A DNA stretch of 22,690 nucleotides from JAPLCX01 sp964460305. GTDB taxonomy: Bacteria; Auribacterota; Tritonobacteria; UBA1439. The stretch is taken from contig CAYWRA010000038.1 of the NCBI GenBank assembly GCA_964460305.1, positions 1 to 22,690 of the forward strand, read 5' to 3'. The notes below the pieces were generated by a model that saw nothing but the letters and a program-made list of their open reading frames with translations, did not search any database and was not told the DNA's origin. Below, in pieces: positions 7,985 to 15,696 of this stretch (positions within the stretch are counted from its first letter, which is position 1; each line of letters starts with the position of its first letter). A program made the position numbers and the translations under genes.

Positions 7985-8124
7985 ATGATTCGTATTCCGT
8001 CGTTCGTATCTCGTATTTCGTATTTCGTACTACACCCTCACCCTGCCCTCTCCCTCAGAGGGAGAGGGCTTGCCCGCCGGTTGTCAGGCGGTAATTTTGT
8101 CATTTGTCATTAATGCTCTCGATC
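7985..8124. repeat. Mixed repeat gap between argH and argG with 11-bp hairpin
   Basis: TCGTATTTCGTA words (7988-8030) are followed by a perfect 11-bp hairpin at 8045-8069 (arm GCCCTCTCCCT, loop CAG). A short CCGCC/GGCGG stem, TTGTCATTTGTCATT, and then CTTACAGCTTACAGC running into the argG 3' end complete the gap. The hairpin lacks a T-run on either strand. Confidence 0.8.
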
Positions 8125-9327
8125 TTACAGCTTACAGCTTTTCCTCAGCATCGCCTGAATCTTCAGCCTCAAACCATTCAGGCGTATGAAGCCGGTAGCG
8201 TCTCCCTGATTATACACCTTGCTCGCTTCAAACGTTGCATGCTCGTGGCTGTATAGAGACTCCGGCGATTTCCTCCCCCCCACGATGCAGTTGCCCTTAT
8301 AGAGCTTCAGCCTCACTCGCCCGGTCACGTTCGCCTGGCTCTCCTCGATCGCCGCCATGAGCATTTTCATCTCCGGCGAGAACCAGAAGCCGTTGTAAAT
8401 CAGCGACGCGATGTAGGGGATGAGCGAATCGCGGAGATGCATCACCTCCCTGTCCATGGTGATCGATTCCATCGCGCGATGGGCGACTTGGAGGATCGTC
8501 CCGCCCGGCGTCTCGTAGACGCCGCGGCACTTGATTCCGACGAAGCGGTTTTCGACGATGTCCACCCTGCCGATCCCGTTCTTACCTCCCAAATCGTTCA
8601 GGTGCGCTAGCAGTTTAGCGGCTGCCATCTTCTTCCCATCAACGGACACAGGGACGCCGCGCGAGAACCCGATCTCCACGTAGGTCGGCTTGTTGGGGGC
8701 CCGTTCCGGCGAAACGCTGAGGACGAACATGCTCTCATCCGGCTCCTTGTCGGGGTCCTCGAGAATCCCGCCCTCGAAACTTATGTGCATGAGGTTGCGG
8801 TCGCTGCTGTACGGCTTCGCCTTCGTGACGGGGATGGGGATGCCGTGTTTCCGCGCATAGTCGATCAGCTCCTGCCGCGAGCCGAGATTCCACTCGCGCC
8901 ACGGCGCGATCACCTCGAGATCGGGTGCGAGCGCCGCATAAGTGAGCTCGAAACGGACCTGGTCGTTCCCCTTTCCGGTGGCGCCATGGGCCACGGCCGA
9001 CGCCTTCTCTTTCCGCGCGATCTCCACCTGCTTTTTCGCAATGAGCGGACGAGCGATGGAGGTGCCCATCAGGTATGTTCCCTCGTACACCGCGTTCGCC
9101 TTGAGCGCGGGGAAGACGAAATCGCGCACGAACTCCTCGCGCAGGTCATCGACGTACACCTTGCTCGCGCCGGTGCTTAAGGCCTTCTTCTTGATGCCGT
9201 CCAACTCCTCTCCCTGGCCGAGATCCGCCACATAAGCGATCACGTCCAGGCCCTTCTCCCGCTGAAGCCACTTTAGTATCACCGAGGTATCAAGCCCCCC
9301 CGAATAGGCGAGCACTACCTTGTCCAT
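8125..9327 (-). CDS. argG: argininosuccinate synthase
   Basis: A 400-residue type I argininosuccinate synthase. The ATP-pyrophosphatase P-loop AYSGGLDTSV is at 7-16 and HGATGKGNDQVRFE at 114-127, the citrulline/aspartate site. It ligates citrulline and aspartate using ATP. The ATG at 9325-9327 has an ideal GGAGG seven bases upstream. It directly follows argD without the argF commonly found at this position in such clusters. The last five residues (KSCKL) and the stop are encoded by an AGCTGTAAGCTGTAAG repeat, so the C-terminal tail appears to be repeat-derived. The same word recurs near 6367. The core enzyme looks intact. Confidence 0.97.
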   Translation of the reverse strand: MDKVVLAYSGGLDTSVILKWLQREKGLDVIAYVADLGQGEELDGIKKKALSTGASKVYVDDLREEFVRDFVFPALKANAVYEGTYLMGTSIARPLIAKKQVEIARKEKASAVAHGATGKGNDQVRFELTYAALAPDLEVIAPWREWNLGSRQELIDYARKHGIPIPVTKAKPYSSDRNLMHISFEGGILEDPDKEPDESMFVLSVSPERAPNKPTYVEIGFSRGVPVSVDGKKMAAAKLLAHLNDLGGKNGIGRVDIVENRFVGIKCRGVYETPGGTILQVAHRAMESITMDREVMHLRDSLIPYIASLIYNGFWFSPEMKMLMAAIEESQANVTGRVRLKLYKGNCIVGGRKSPESLYSHEHATFEASKVYNQGDATGFIRLNGLRLKIQAMLRKSCKL

Positions 9328-9347
9328 GTCTAAGCCTCCGGTTATTT

Positions 9348-9378
9348 AAATCCCAAACCCCAAATCCAAAATCCCAAA
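9348..9378. repeat. CCCAAAT-family repeat upstream of argG
   Basis: The C-runs at 9352, 9358, 9366 (only two bases) and 9373 have AAA/AAAT spacers, so the argG sense strand is G-rich 24 nt before its ATG. One run is short, so quadruplex potential is weaker than at lysA or rplM. Confidence 0.75.
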
Positions 9379-9420
9379 GTAAACGGTAAGCTAACGATGT
9401 TTCTTTAGCACCTGCTTTCT

Positions 9421-9475
9421 CTGATTAACCCGATTTTTTATGTAGCGCACCATTTAGGGTGCGAGTATGAATCAG
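9421..9475. other. Nested hairpin in the argD-argG gap
   Basis: CGCACC (9446-9451) pairs with GGTGCG (9458-9463). An outer CTGATT (9421-9426) pairs with AATCAG (9470-9475). No T-run follows on the minus strand, so it is not a standard terminator. This 172-bp gap holds no argF or other gene. Confidence 0.4.
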
Positions 9476-9499
9476 GTCATTCGGGTGCCACACGTCAAA

Positions 9500-10720
9500 T
9501 CACCGGCCTGCACGTGCGATTGCGCCGAACACCTCATCCATGATGCGAGTCGCACGGTCTATCTCCGCTTTTGTGACCGTCATTGCGGGCATGCAACGGA
9601 GGACGTTGTCACCGGTCGAATTGGTGAGCATTCCCCGCTTCAGGCACTCCGCCACCACCATCTTGCCGTCGATGCCAAGCTGCATGCCAAGCATCAATCC
9701 CTCGCCCCTGACTTCCTTTATGAACCCGTATCGCTCCGCCAGGCGCTCCATCCGGCTGCGGAGATAACGGCCCATCTGCTTCACGTTGCCGAGTATTCTT
9801 TCTTTCTCGATCGCCTCGAAAGTCGCAATCCCAGCGGCGCATGCGAGAGGGTTCCCGCCGAACGTCGATGCATGCGTGCCCGGCTGGAGCAGGTCGGCAT
9901 ATTTGGCCGCCGCGAGCATAGCCCCTATCGCCAACCCCCCACCCAGCGTCTTGGCTAGAGTCATAACATCCGGTGTGATCCCGAAATGCTGGTAGGCGAA
10001 ATATTTCCCAGTCCGCCCCATGCCGGTCTGCACCTCGTCCATTATCAAAAGGAGCCCCCGTTCGTCACAGAGCCGCCTGAGCGCCTTGAAATAATCCGGC
10101 GGCGCAACGATGATTCCTCCCTCGCCCTGGATCGGCTCAATCATCACCGCGCACGTCTTTTCGCTCACGGCGCCGGAGAGGGCCTTGATGTCTCCGAACG
10201 GCACGTGCCGGACTCCGGGTAGGAGCGGCGCGAACCCCTGCTGGTATTTCGTCTGGCCGGTCGCGGTGACGGTCGCGAACGTGCGGCCATGGAACGAATT
10301 AAACATCGATATAATCTCGTAACGCCCGCTCTTCTCTCCCGCCTTCCGGGCGAGCTTCATGGCCGCCTCATTCGCCTCCGCCCCGCTGTTGCAGAAGAAA
10401 CACTTGCCGGGGAACGCATGCTCGACGATGAGCTCCGCCAGGCGCCCCTGCTGCGGAATATAATAGATATTGGGCGCGTGCAGAAGCCGACGCGCCTGCC
10501 CGGCCACCGCGCGCACCACCATCGGATGGCAGTGCCCGAGCCCGCTCACGGCATAGCCCGGGAAAAAATCGAGGTGCTTCTTCCCCTCGCTGTCCCAGAG
10601 CCATGACCCGCGCCCCCGGACGAATACGACGGGAGTGCGCCCATACGAGGGAATCACGTAGCGCTCATACGCATCCAGCGTCGCCTCAGACGCCGAACGC
10701 CGACCCTGCTTCCTTGCCAT
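9500..10720 (-). CDS. argD: acetylornithine aminotransferase
   Basis: A class III PLP aminotransferase of 406 residues. Visible are NSGAEANEAAMKLAR (111-125), SFHGRTFAT (142-150), IEPIQGEGG (194-202), MDEVQTGMGRTG (227-238) and the PLP lysine K257 in TLAKTLGGG. It converts N-acetylglutamate semialdehyde to N-acetylornithine. The ATG at 10720 is preferred because GGGGAGGAGA lies just upstream. A GTG 24 nt earlier would place that site inside the gene. The argB stop is 26 bp upstream, so the two are probably cotranscribed. Other class III aminotransferases (ornithine, GABA, succinyl-DAP) are possible by sequence alone, but the arg cluster fixes the assignment. A dual role in lysine synthesis is unnecessary because dapL is present. 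Confidence 0.95.
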   Translation of the reverse strand: MARKQGRRSASEATLDAYERYVIPSYGRTPVVFVRGRGSWLWDSEGKKHLDFFPGYAVSGLGHCHPMVVRAVAGQARRLLHAPNIYYIPQQGRLAELIVEHAFPGKCFFCNSGAEANEAAMKLARKAGEKSGRYEIISMFNSFHGRTFATVTATGQTKYQQGFAPLLPGVRHVPFGDIKALSGAVSEKTCAVMIEPIQGEGGIIVAPPDYFKALRRLCDERGLLLIMDEVQTGMGRTGKYFAYQHFGITPDVMTLAKTLGGGLAIGAMLAAAKYADLLQPGTHASTFGGNPLACAAGIATFEAIEKERILGNVKQMGRYLRSRMERLAERYGFIKEVRGEGLMLGMQLGIDGKMVVAECLKRGMLTNSTGDNVLRCMPAMTVTKAEIDRATRIMDEVFGAIARAGR

Positions 10721-10746
10721 CTCTATCTCCTCCCCTGTACCCACCC

Positions 10747-11625
10747 TCAGTCGCGTGAGATCTCCGTCCCGATTCCCCGGTCGGTAAAAATCTCCAACAG
10801 CATGGAGTGCGGTAATCTGCCGTCGATGATGTGCGTTTTCTTCACGCCCGCCTGCACCGATCTCACCCCCGCGCGGACCTTCGGCAGCATCCCCTCGGTG
10901 ATGACCCCGGCGGCGATCAACGTGTCGACGTCGCTCACGCGGAGCGTCCCGATGAGAGAATTCTCATCGTCCTGATTCCTCATAATGCCGCGAACGTCGG
11001 TCAGCAGGATGAGCTTCTGGGCCTTCAGCGCGGCAGCGACCTCTCCCGCTGCGGTATCGGCATTGATGTTGTAGAGCTGTCCCTCGTCATCCATTCCGAG
11101 CGGCGCGATGACCGGGATCACGTCTCTCCTGCACAACGCCCTCAACTGGTTCGTCTCGATCTTCTCCACGTCACCCACAAAACCGATGTCTACCGTTTCC
11201 CTTCTCCCATCCTTCTCGACCTCAACGAGTCGTTTCCGAGCGTGGATGATTCGATCCTTGCCGGTGATCCCCCGCGCGCGGGCGCCAAGCTCTTCAAGCC
11301 TCGCCACGATCCCGCGGTTCACCTCCTCGATCACCTCCTCCACGATCGTTATCGTGTCCGCATCGGTGACCCTGAGGCCCGCCACGAACCGCGGCGCGAT
11401 GCCGCGTTCCTGAAGTCGCTTGCTTATGGCGCTGCCGCCGCCGTGGACCACGATGGGTCGCATCCCCACGCACTCCATGAAAACGATGTCCCGCAGGATG
11501 CTGTCCGGGTCTCCGGCCTCCATGGTGCTTCCGCCGTATTTCACCACCACGACCTTCCCTCTAAATCCCTGGATATACGGAAGCGCTTCAATGAGCACTT
11601 CGGCTTTATCTATAAGTTCTCTCAT
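10747..11625 (-). CDS. argB: acetylglutamate kinase
   Basis: A 292-residue amino-acid kinase. The VKYGGSTM motif (28-35) is at the nucleotide end. HGGGSAISKRL (61-71) binds substrate, with serine where many members have proline. RVTD (85-88) and NINADTAAGEVA in the C-terminal half are also present. It phosphorylates N-acetylglutamate. The N-terminal helix KAEVLIEALPYIQGFRGK resembles the extension of arginine-inhibited hexameric kinases, so feedback inhibition by arginine is inferred rather than shown. The start has GGAAGGG upstream. It lies 26 bp before argD and 218 bp after argJ, with that gap filled by an inverted repeat. Confidence 0.97.
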   Translation of the reverse strand: MRELIDKAEVLIEALPYIQGFRGKVVVVKYGGSTMEAGDPDSILRDIVFMECVGMRPIVVHGGGSAISKRLQERGIAPRFVAGLRVTDADTITIVEEVIEEVNRGIVARLEELGARARGITGKDRIIHARKRLVEVEKDGRRETVDIGFVGDVEKIETNQLRALCRRDVIPVIAPLGMDDEGQLYNINADTAAGEVAAALKAQKLILLTDVRGIMRNQDDENSLIGTLRVSDVDTLIAAGVITEGMLPKVRAGVRSVQAGVKKTHIIDGRLPHSMLLEIFTDRGIGTEISRD

Positions 11626-11655
11626 AGTCCCTTCCGTAGCAGCTCTCTAAAGTGC

Positions 11656-11820
11656 GAGACGGAGAGGGGGAGAAACGGGGACGGGGCGACCTTTATATGA
11701 GCCGGTGAGTCGGAGAATGGGAGAAAGGGCGACATCTGATTATCGCCGGCTCTCCGCCTCGCCGTTTCACCGATTCGTATAAAGGGTCGCCGATTCGCCC
11801 ATTCTCCCACTCGCCGTTTC
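11656..11820. repeat. Long imperfect inverted repeat between argB and argJ
   Basis: GGCGACCTTTATATGAGC at 11685 onward (arm 11685-11708) is mirrored by 11767-11791 with one gap and three mismatches. GGAGAATGGG near 11711 is mirrored by CCCATTCTCC near 11799. The flanks repeat GGAGA, GAAACGG and CGCCGTTTC words. The block could fold into a hairpin of over 130 nt. Confidence 0.85.
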
Positions 11821-11843
11821 GAACCCCGTGGTGCAGCAACATC

Positions 11844-13037
11844 TCACGTCTTGTTCAACTCAACATAATCCGGCGTCAGGTCGCAGGTGAGGATCCGCTC
11901 CTCCGCCCTACCCCTTCCCAGGATAAGTTCCACGTCGATGCGTTGCGTCTTCATGCGCGCGCGTAGCGTCTCTTCGGATACCCCGGCCGGCGCGCCCTGC
12001 TTGAACACGCATTTGCCCTGAAGAAAAACGCTGACCCGCTCGGGCCTCAGCTCCACACCCGCACCGCCGGCGGCGGAGAGGATCCGGCCCCAGTTGGGCT
12101 CCTCGCCGTACATGGCCGTCTTGAAGAGCGGCGAGTTGGCGATCGCGAATCCGAGCCGCTTGGCCTCGCCCTGGTCTCGCGCGCCGCGCACCACGATCTC
12201 TATGAGCTTCGAGGCCCCCTCCCCGTCGCGTACGATCTTCTCCGCGAGCGTCACGGTCACCTCGTCCAGCGCGCGCGCGAACAAGCGCCCGGCCCTGGAA
12301 TCGCTCCGTTCTATCGGCGTGTTTCCCGCAAGACCGCCCGCGAGGATGAACACCGAATCGTTCGTGCTCTGGTCGCCGTCGACTGATATCCGGTTGAAGC
12401 TCTTCTCCACGCTTTCGCGAAGGATCTCCCCGAGACACGCCGGCGCGATCACGGCGTCCGTCGTAATGAAGGCAAGCATAGTCGCCATCATCGGATGGAT
12501 CATGCCGGCGCCCTTGGCCATGCCTCCTATGGTGATCCGCTTGCGCCCGATGACCACGCGCGCGAGCGCCTCCTTGGGGCAGGTGTCAGTAGTAAGGATC
12601 GCACGCGCCGCATCCCGCCCCCCCGCCACACTCAGGCGACCGACAAGGGCGCCAAGCCCGGACTGTATTTTTTCAACGGGGAGGCGCCGGCCTATGCGAC
12701 CAGTGGACGCGGCAAGCACATCCCTGCGATCGATCGAGAGCAGCCTCGCCACATCGCGCGTGACCAAATCCGCATCGCGCACTCCGGCGATGCCCGTGGC
12801 GGCGTTTGCACAGCCGCTGTTGGCTATGATCGCCCGCGCCCGACCGGACTGCAACCGCGCACGGCTTAAGCTAACCGGCGCCGCGCAGAAGCTGTTTTTC
12901 GTAAATGTCCCTGCAGCAGCAGCACGGGTTTCGGAAACGATGAGGGCAAGATCCCGCACCCCTTTCTTTATGCCGCAGCAAATCCCTGCTGCGCGAAACC
13001 CCTTTGCAGCCGTGACGTATCCGAATGCCTTTTGCAT
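11844..13037 (-). CDS. argJ: glutamate N-acetyltransferase / amino-acid acetyltransferase
   Basis: A 397-residue Ntn-fold ornithine acetyltransferase made as a precursor and self-cleaved before a threonine. The cleavage site is visible in KGAGMIHPMMATML, with T186 as nucleophile. DGDQSTNDSVFILA follows in the beta chain, and STG (111-113) supplies the usual oxyanion residues. It moves the acetyl group from acetylornithine to glutamate, recycling the acetyl group. Whether it also uses acetyl-CoA cannot be told from sequence. No argA or argE is present in the window. The residues after STG read RIG where V/I-IG is usual, a small oddity. An AGGA precedes the start. A 491-bp repeat region separates it from argC. 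Confidence 0.96.
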   Translation of the reverse strand: MQKAFGYVTAAKGFRAAGICCGIKKGVRDLALIVSETRAAAAGTFTKNSFCAAPVSLSRARLQSGRARAIIANSGCANAATGIAGVRDADLVTRDVARLLSIDRRDVLAASTGRIGRRLPVEKIQSGLGALVGRLSVAGGRDAARAILTTDTCPKEALARVVIGRKRITIGGMAKGAGMIHPMMATMLAFITTDAVIAPACLGEILRESVEKSFNRISVDGDQSTNDSVFILAGGLAGNTPIERSDSRAGRLFARALDEVTVTLAEKIVRDGEGASKLIEIVVRGARDQGEAKRLGFAIANSPLFKTAMYGEEPNWGRILSAAGGAGVELRPERVSVFLQGKCVFKQGAPAGVSEETLRARMKTQRIDVELILGRGRAEERILTCDLTPDYVELNKT

Positions 13038-13079
13038 GAGGGTTGATTCCTAGCCTTATTTATTCACAACCACTACAGT

Positions 13080-13440
13080 AGTTTTTCACCACGGAGACAC
13101 AACCCGAGGGGGTCCCTTCGGGAGAGAGCACGGAGAAAACGATGCAATTGTTTTACAAAGAGTAAAAGAGAGAAAGAGTCGAGCATAAAGTAACGGGTCA
13201 CTTGTGGGGATACCGAATTTGCAGGGGTTCGCTTCCCGCCTGCGGCGGGCAAGTATCGAACTTGCCACGTACGTGGCCCGGGCGCGATGAATCGCGCTCC
13301 TACACTACAGAATTGCATTTCACCCCCGCGTAACCGCTCTCTTACAGCATAAACTCTTGTCCTCTTTTACTCTTTGTGAAAAAGTGTCTCTCCGTGTCTT
13401 CCCCCGAGGGGGCCCCTTAGGGGCGTGGTTGAAATTAACC
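13080..13440. repeat. Composite element with inverted ends and internal hairpin chain, argJ-argC gap
   Basis: CAAAGAGTAAAAGAG (13156-13170) is matched exactly in inverse by 13362-13376. Outside these, CACGGAGA words and a GC-rich module occur on each side (13103-13122 and 13401-13428). The centre has consecutive hairpins: CCCGCC/GGCGGG (13235-13249), GGCAAGT/ACTTGCC (13248-13266), palindrome GCCACGTACGTGGC (13264-13277) and GCGCGAT/ATCGCGC (13282-13297). No gene is apparent in the whole 13038-13528 gap. From 13441 to 13528 there are CTCTGTG words. Confidence 0.8.
13282..13303 (-). repeat. REP-like hairpin with 5' GTAG
   Basis: On the minus strand GTAG is followed by a short link and a seven-base stem GCGCGAT with a two-base loop. 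This resembles the repetitive extragenic palindromes mobilised by RAYT transposases, which carry a 5' GTAG-type tetranucleotide. No transposase gene is in the window. Confidence 0.45.
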
Positions 13441-13528
13441 TCGTGTGTATTTCCCAGTGAACTCTGTGTCTTCTCAGTGGGCTCTGTGGTTTCGCTTAGT
13501 GCGTAGTTAAGGTCTGACCCTGGAGGTC

Positions 13529-14551
13529 TCAGACAAGCCCCATCGTTTCCGGGAATCCGCAGATAAGGTTCATGTTCTGGACCGCCTGCCCTGCGGCCCC
13601 TTTCACGAGGTTGTCAATCGCGGAGAGGACGATGATCCTGCCCGTGCGGTTGTCGACCAGGATGGAAATGTCGCAATAGTTCAGCCCGCGCACGTTCTTC
13701 GTATCTACCAGCTTCCCGTTCTCCATTATCCTCACGAAAGGCGCGCGCGCATAAAACTCCGCATAGAGCGCAATGAGATCATCCGAGGTAGTCTTCTTAA
13801 GCGGCGTGAGATACGCGGTGGTGAGGATCCCCCTGTTCATCGGCACCAGATGCGGCGTGAAAAGGATCCGTACGGGGCCGCCCGAGAGCCTGCTCAGCTC
13901 CCCCTCTATCTCAGGGGTATGCTGGTGCCTCCCTACGCGGTAAGCCCTGAAACTCTCGTTGCATTCTCCAAAGCTCAAGGCGAGAGAGGCCTTCCTCCCC
14001 GCCCCCGTGACGCCTGACTTCGAGTCGACGATCACGTCGTCCAGCGCCACAAGCCCATGCCGGACGAGGGGGGCGAGTGCAAGGATCGCGCCGGTGGGAT
14101 AACAACCGGGGTTTGCAATCAACCGTGACGTCCTGATCTCATCCGCGTGCAGTTCGGGGAGACCGTACACCGCCTCGCTCAGCAGCTCCTTAACCCCATG
14201 GCTCATACCGTACCACTCTTCGAAGACCGCAGGGTCGGTGAAGCGAAAATCGGCGCTGAGATCGATGATCTTCTTTCCCGCCTTGTGGAACGAGAGCGCG
14301 AACTGCATCGATACCCCGTGGGGCAAAGATAGAAACACCAGATCGGCCTTCTCGCAGACGTCGGAGACCTCGAGCGGCGAGCAGGGAAGATCGACCCGGC
14401 CCTTGAAGCGCGGGAACTCATCCTCGATTGGCGCCGCCTTCTCAAGTTTGGCCGTGAGGGACGTCACTTTCACCCGGGGATGCCGGATCAGAATGTCAAG
14501 CAACTCCCCACCCGTATATCCCGTCGCACCGACAATCGCCACGCGTGTCAT
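13529..14551 (-). CDS. argC: N-acetyl-gamma-glutamyl-phosphate reductase
   Basis: A 340-residue dehydrogenase. The Rossmann motif VGATGYTGGELL is at 7-18, and the catalytic cysteine C150 is in ANPGCYPTGA. A later RHQHTPEIEGEL carries the active-site histidine. It reduces acetylglutamyl phosphate to the semialdehyde with NADPH. Two ATGs are possible, at 14557 and 14551. The second is favoured because GAGG lies seven bases before it and the family normally starts two to three residues before VAIVGATG. It is the first gene of the arginine set. A consensus promoter at 14573-14600 implies a leader of roughly 15 nt. Confidence 0.96.
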   Translation of the reverse strand: MTRVAIVGATGYTGGELLDILIRHPRVKVTSLTAKLEKAAPIEDEFPRFKGRVDLPCSPLEVSDVCEKADLVFLSLPHGVSMQFALSFHKAGKKIIDLSADFRFTDPAVFEEWYGMSHGVKELLSEAVYGLPELHADEIRTSRLIANPGCYPTGAILALAPLVRHGLVALDDVIVDSKSGVTGAGRKASLALSFGECNESFRAYRVGRHQHTPEIEGELSRLSGGPVRILFTPHLVPMNRGILTTAYLTPLKKTTSDDLIALYAEFYARAPFVRIMENGKLVDTKNVRGLNYCDISILVDNRTGRIIVLSAIDNLVKGAAGQAVQNMNLICGFPETMGLV

Positions 14552-14572
14552 CTTCATACCTCGCTTATGAGA

Positions 14573-14600
14573 ATTATATAACTGATGGGACTGCTGTCAA
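14573..14600 (-). promoter_or_regulatory. argC promoter with consensus -35 and -10
   Basis: On the minus strand TTGACA (14595-14600) is followed after 16 bases by TATAAT (14573-14578). Both hexamers match the housekeeping sigma consensus perfectly. Transcription should begin near 14566, leaving a very short leader before argC. The site lies downstream of the rpsI terminator and therefore starts the arginine unit independently. No convincing ArgR operator was recognised around it. Confidence 0.85.
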
Positions 14601-14634
14601 ATAAATAAAGGGGATCCCAAAATTCCCCCATTAG

Positions 14635-14670
14635 ATAAAAACGGCAGGGCCGAATCTTCCAGCCCTGCCG
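14635..14670 (-). terminator. Rho-independent terminator of rplM-rpsI
   Basis: On the minus strand a perfect nine-base stem CGGCAGGGC/GCCCTGCCG with an 11-base loop is followed at once by TTTTTAT. It lies about 125 bp beyond the rpsI stop and 35 bp before the argC -35 box, so it separates the ribosomal-protein unit from the arginine genes. Confidence 0.9.
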
Positions 14671-14685
14671 GTCTTAATCATCATG

Positions 14686-14796
14686 CACTGCACTTCAGGC
14701 TTTACACTTTCAACTTTAGGCTCAATGTATAAGGTAGTAAGCCAAAAAACTGCGCAAAACCCTCAGCATTCAACTTTAAACTTTAGGCCGTTGTCT
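14686..14796. repeat. CAACTTTA/TTAGGC word block downstream of rpsI
   Basis: GGCTTTACACTTTCAACTT (14699-14717) and TTTAGGCTC are echoed by CATTCAACTTTAAACTTTAGG (14768-14787) in the same orientation. The block sits between the rpsI stop and its terminator. Confidence 0.6.
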
Positions 14797-15195
14797 CTAT
14801 CTCTTCGAGAACTGGAACCTCTTTCTCGCTCCCGCTCTTCCGTATTTCTTCCTCTCCTTCATGCGCTGATCCCTGGTGAGCAGGCCCGCCTGTTTTAGGG
14901 TTTGCCTCATCCCCTCATCGATCCTTGAAATGGCCCGGGCCAGACCATGCCTCAATGCGCCGGCCTGCCCGACAAGGCCGCCGCCGGTAACCTTCGCGGA
15001 GATATCGTACTTCGCCTGGCTCCCCGTCAACACGAGGGGCTCGGAAACGACCACCCGCAGCTCCTCCGTCTTAAAATACCGATCCAGGGGCATCTCGTTA
15101 ACTCTGAATTGCCCGGTTCCGGGAGCCAGGACTACAGTGGCAACCGCCGTCTTCCGCCTCCCCGTCGCTCTCAGGCCCGCTTCTTGAACAGCCAT
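14797..15195 (-). CDS. rpsI: 30S ribosomal protein S9
   Basis: A 132-residue S9 protein. It begins MAVQEAGLRATGRRKTAVA and ends KKYGRAGARKRFQFSKR. The SKR end is the universally conserved tail that reaches the ribosomal P site. The ATG at 15195 is chosen because GGAGGAAGAG lies directly upstream. A longer frame to 15270 overlaps rplM and adds unrelated residues. The TAG stop directly after SKR shows that TAG is a normal stop codon in this genome. It is cotranscribed with rplM 40 bp upstream. Confidence 0.98.
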   Translation of the reverse strand: MAVQEAGLRATGRRKTAVATVVLAPGTGQFRVNEMPLDRYFKTEELRVVVSEPLVLTGSQAKYDISAKVTGGGLVGQAGALRHGLARAISRIDEGMRQTLKQAGLLTRDQRMKERKKYGRAGARKRFQFSKR

Positions 15196-15235
15196 CTCTT
15201 CCTCCGTTATTATTCCTTGATCCGCTCCAACCGGT

Positions 15236-15664
15236 TCACAGCTTGACCGCCACGGGATTCTGGGCGGCATGGGGATGCAGGGGGCCGGTGTATATCTTGA
15301 GTTTTTTCAACACCACTCTTCCGAGGCGGCTCTTCGGGATCATACCCGCTACCGCGTATTCGATGACGCGCTCAGGAGTGCGTACACGCATCCGCTTCAA
15401 CGGTTCGACCCTCAACCCCCCCGGATAGCCGGTATATCGCGTGTAAATCTTCTGCTCTTCCTTCTTACCGGTAAGCTTCACCTTCTCGGCATTGACCACG
15501 ATCACGAAATCGCCAGTGTCCACGTGCGGCGTAAAAACCGCCTTCCCCTTCCCTCGCAGGATATCGGCGATCCGGCTTGCCATGCGGCCCAAAACCTGTC
15601 CATCGGCATCGATGAGATACCACTTCTGCTCAGTCTGACCTTTTTTTGCCATGTATGTCTTCAC
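15236..15664 (-). CDS. rplM: 50S ribosomal protein L13
   Basis: A 142-residue L13 protein, the usual size. It contains WYLIDADGQVLGRMAS, LRGKGKAVFTPHVDTGDFV and YTRYTGYPGG, and ends VYTGPLHPHAAQNP-like (here IYTGPLHPHAAQNP). Translation starts at GTG (15662-15664), seven bases after GGGAGAG, and gives the conserved MKTYMAKKG N-terminus. It is the first gene of the rplM-rpsI operon, with a promoter at 15697-15725. Confidence 0.98.
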   Translation of the reverse strand: MKTYMAKKGQTEQKWYLIDADGQVLGRMASRIADILRGKGKAVFTPHVDTGDFVIVVNAEKVKLTGKKEEQKIYTRYTGYPGGLRVEPLKRMRVRTPERVIEYAVAGMIPKSRLGRVVLKKLKIYTGPLHPHAAQNPVAVKL

Positions 15665-15696
15665 TTATACTCTCCCAATCACGTAATAGAGCGCAC

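Noticed and set aside
8045..8069. Rho-independent terminator after argG
   Set aside because: The 11-bp stem is strong, but neither strand has a T-run after it. It is kept only as a hairpin within the repeat gap.
9328..9499. A short or degraded argF in the argD-argG gap
   Set aside because: I recognised no carbamoyltransferase motif in this 172-bp gap, which consists of repeats and a hairpin.
10721..10744. Upstream GTG start for argD
   Set aside because: It would place the strong GGGGAGGAGA ribosome-binding site inside the gene and adds non-conserved residues.
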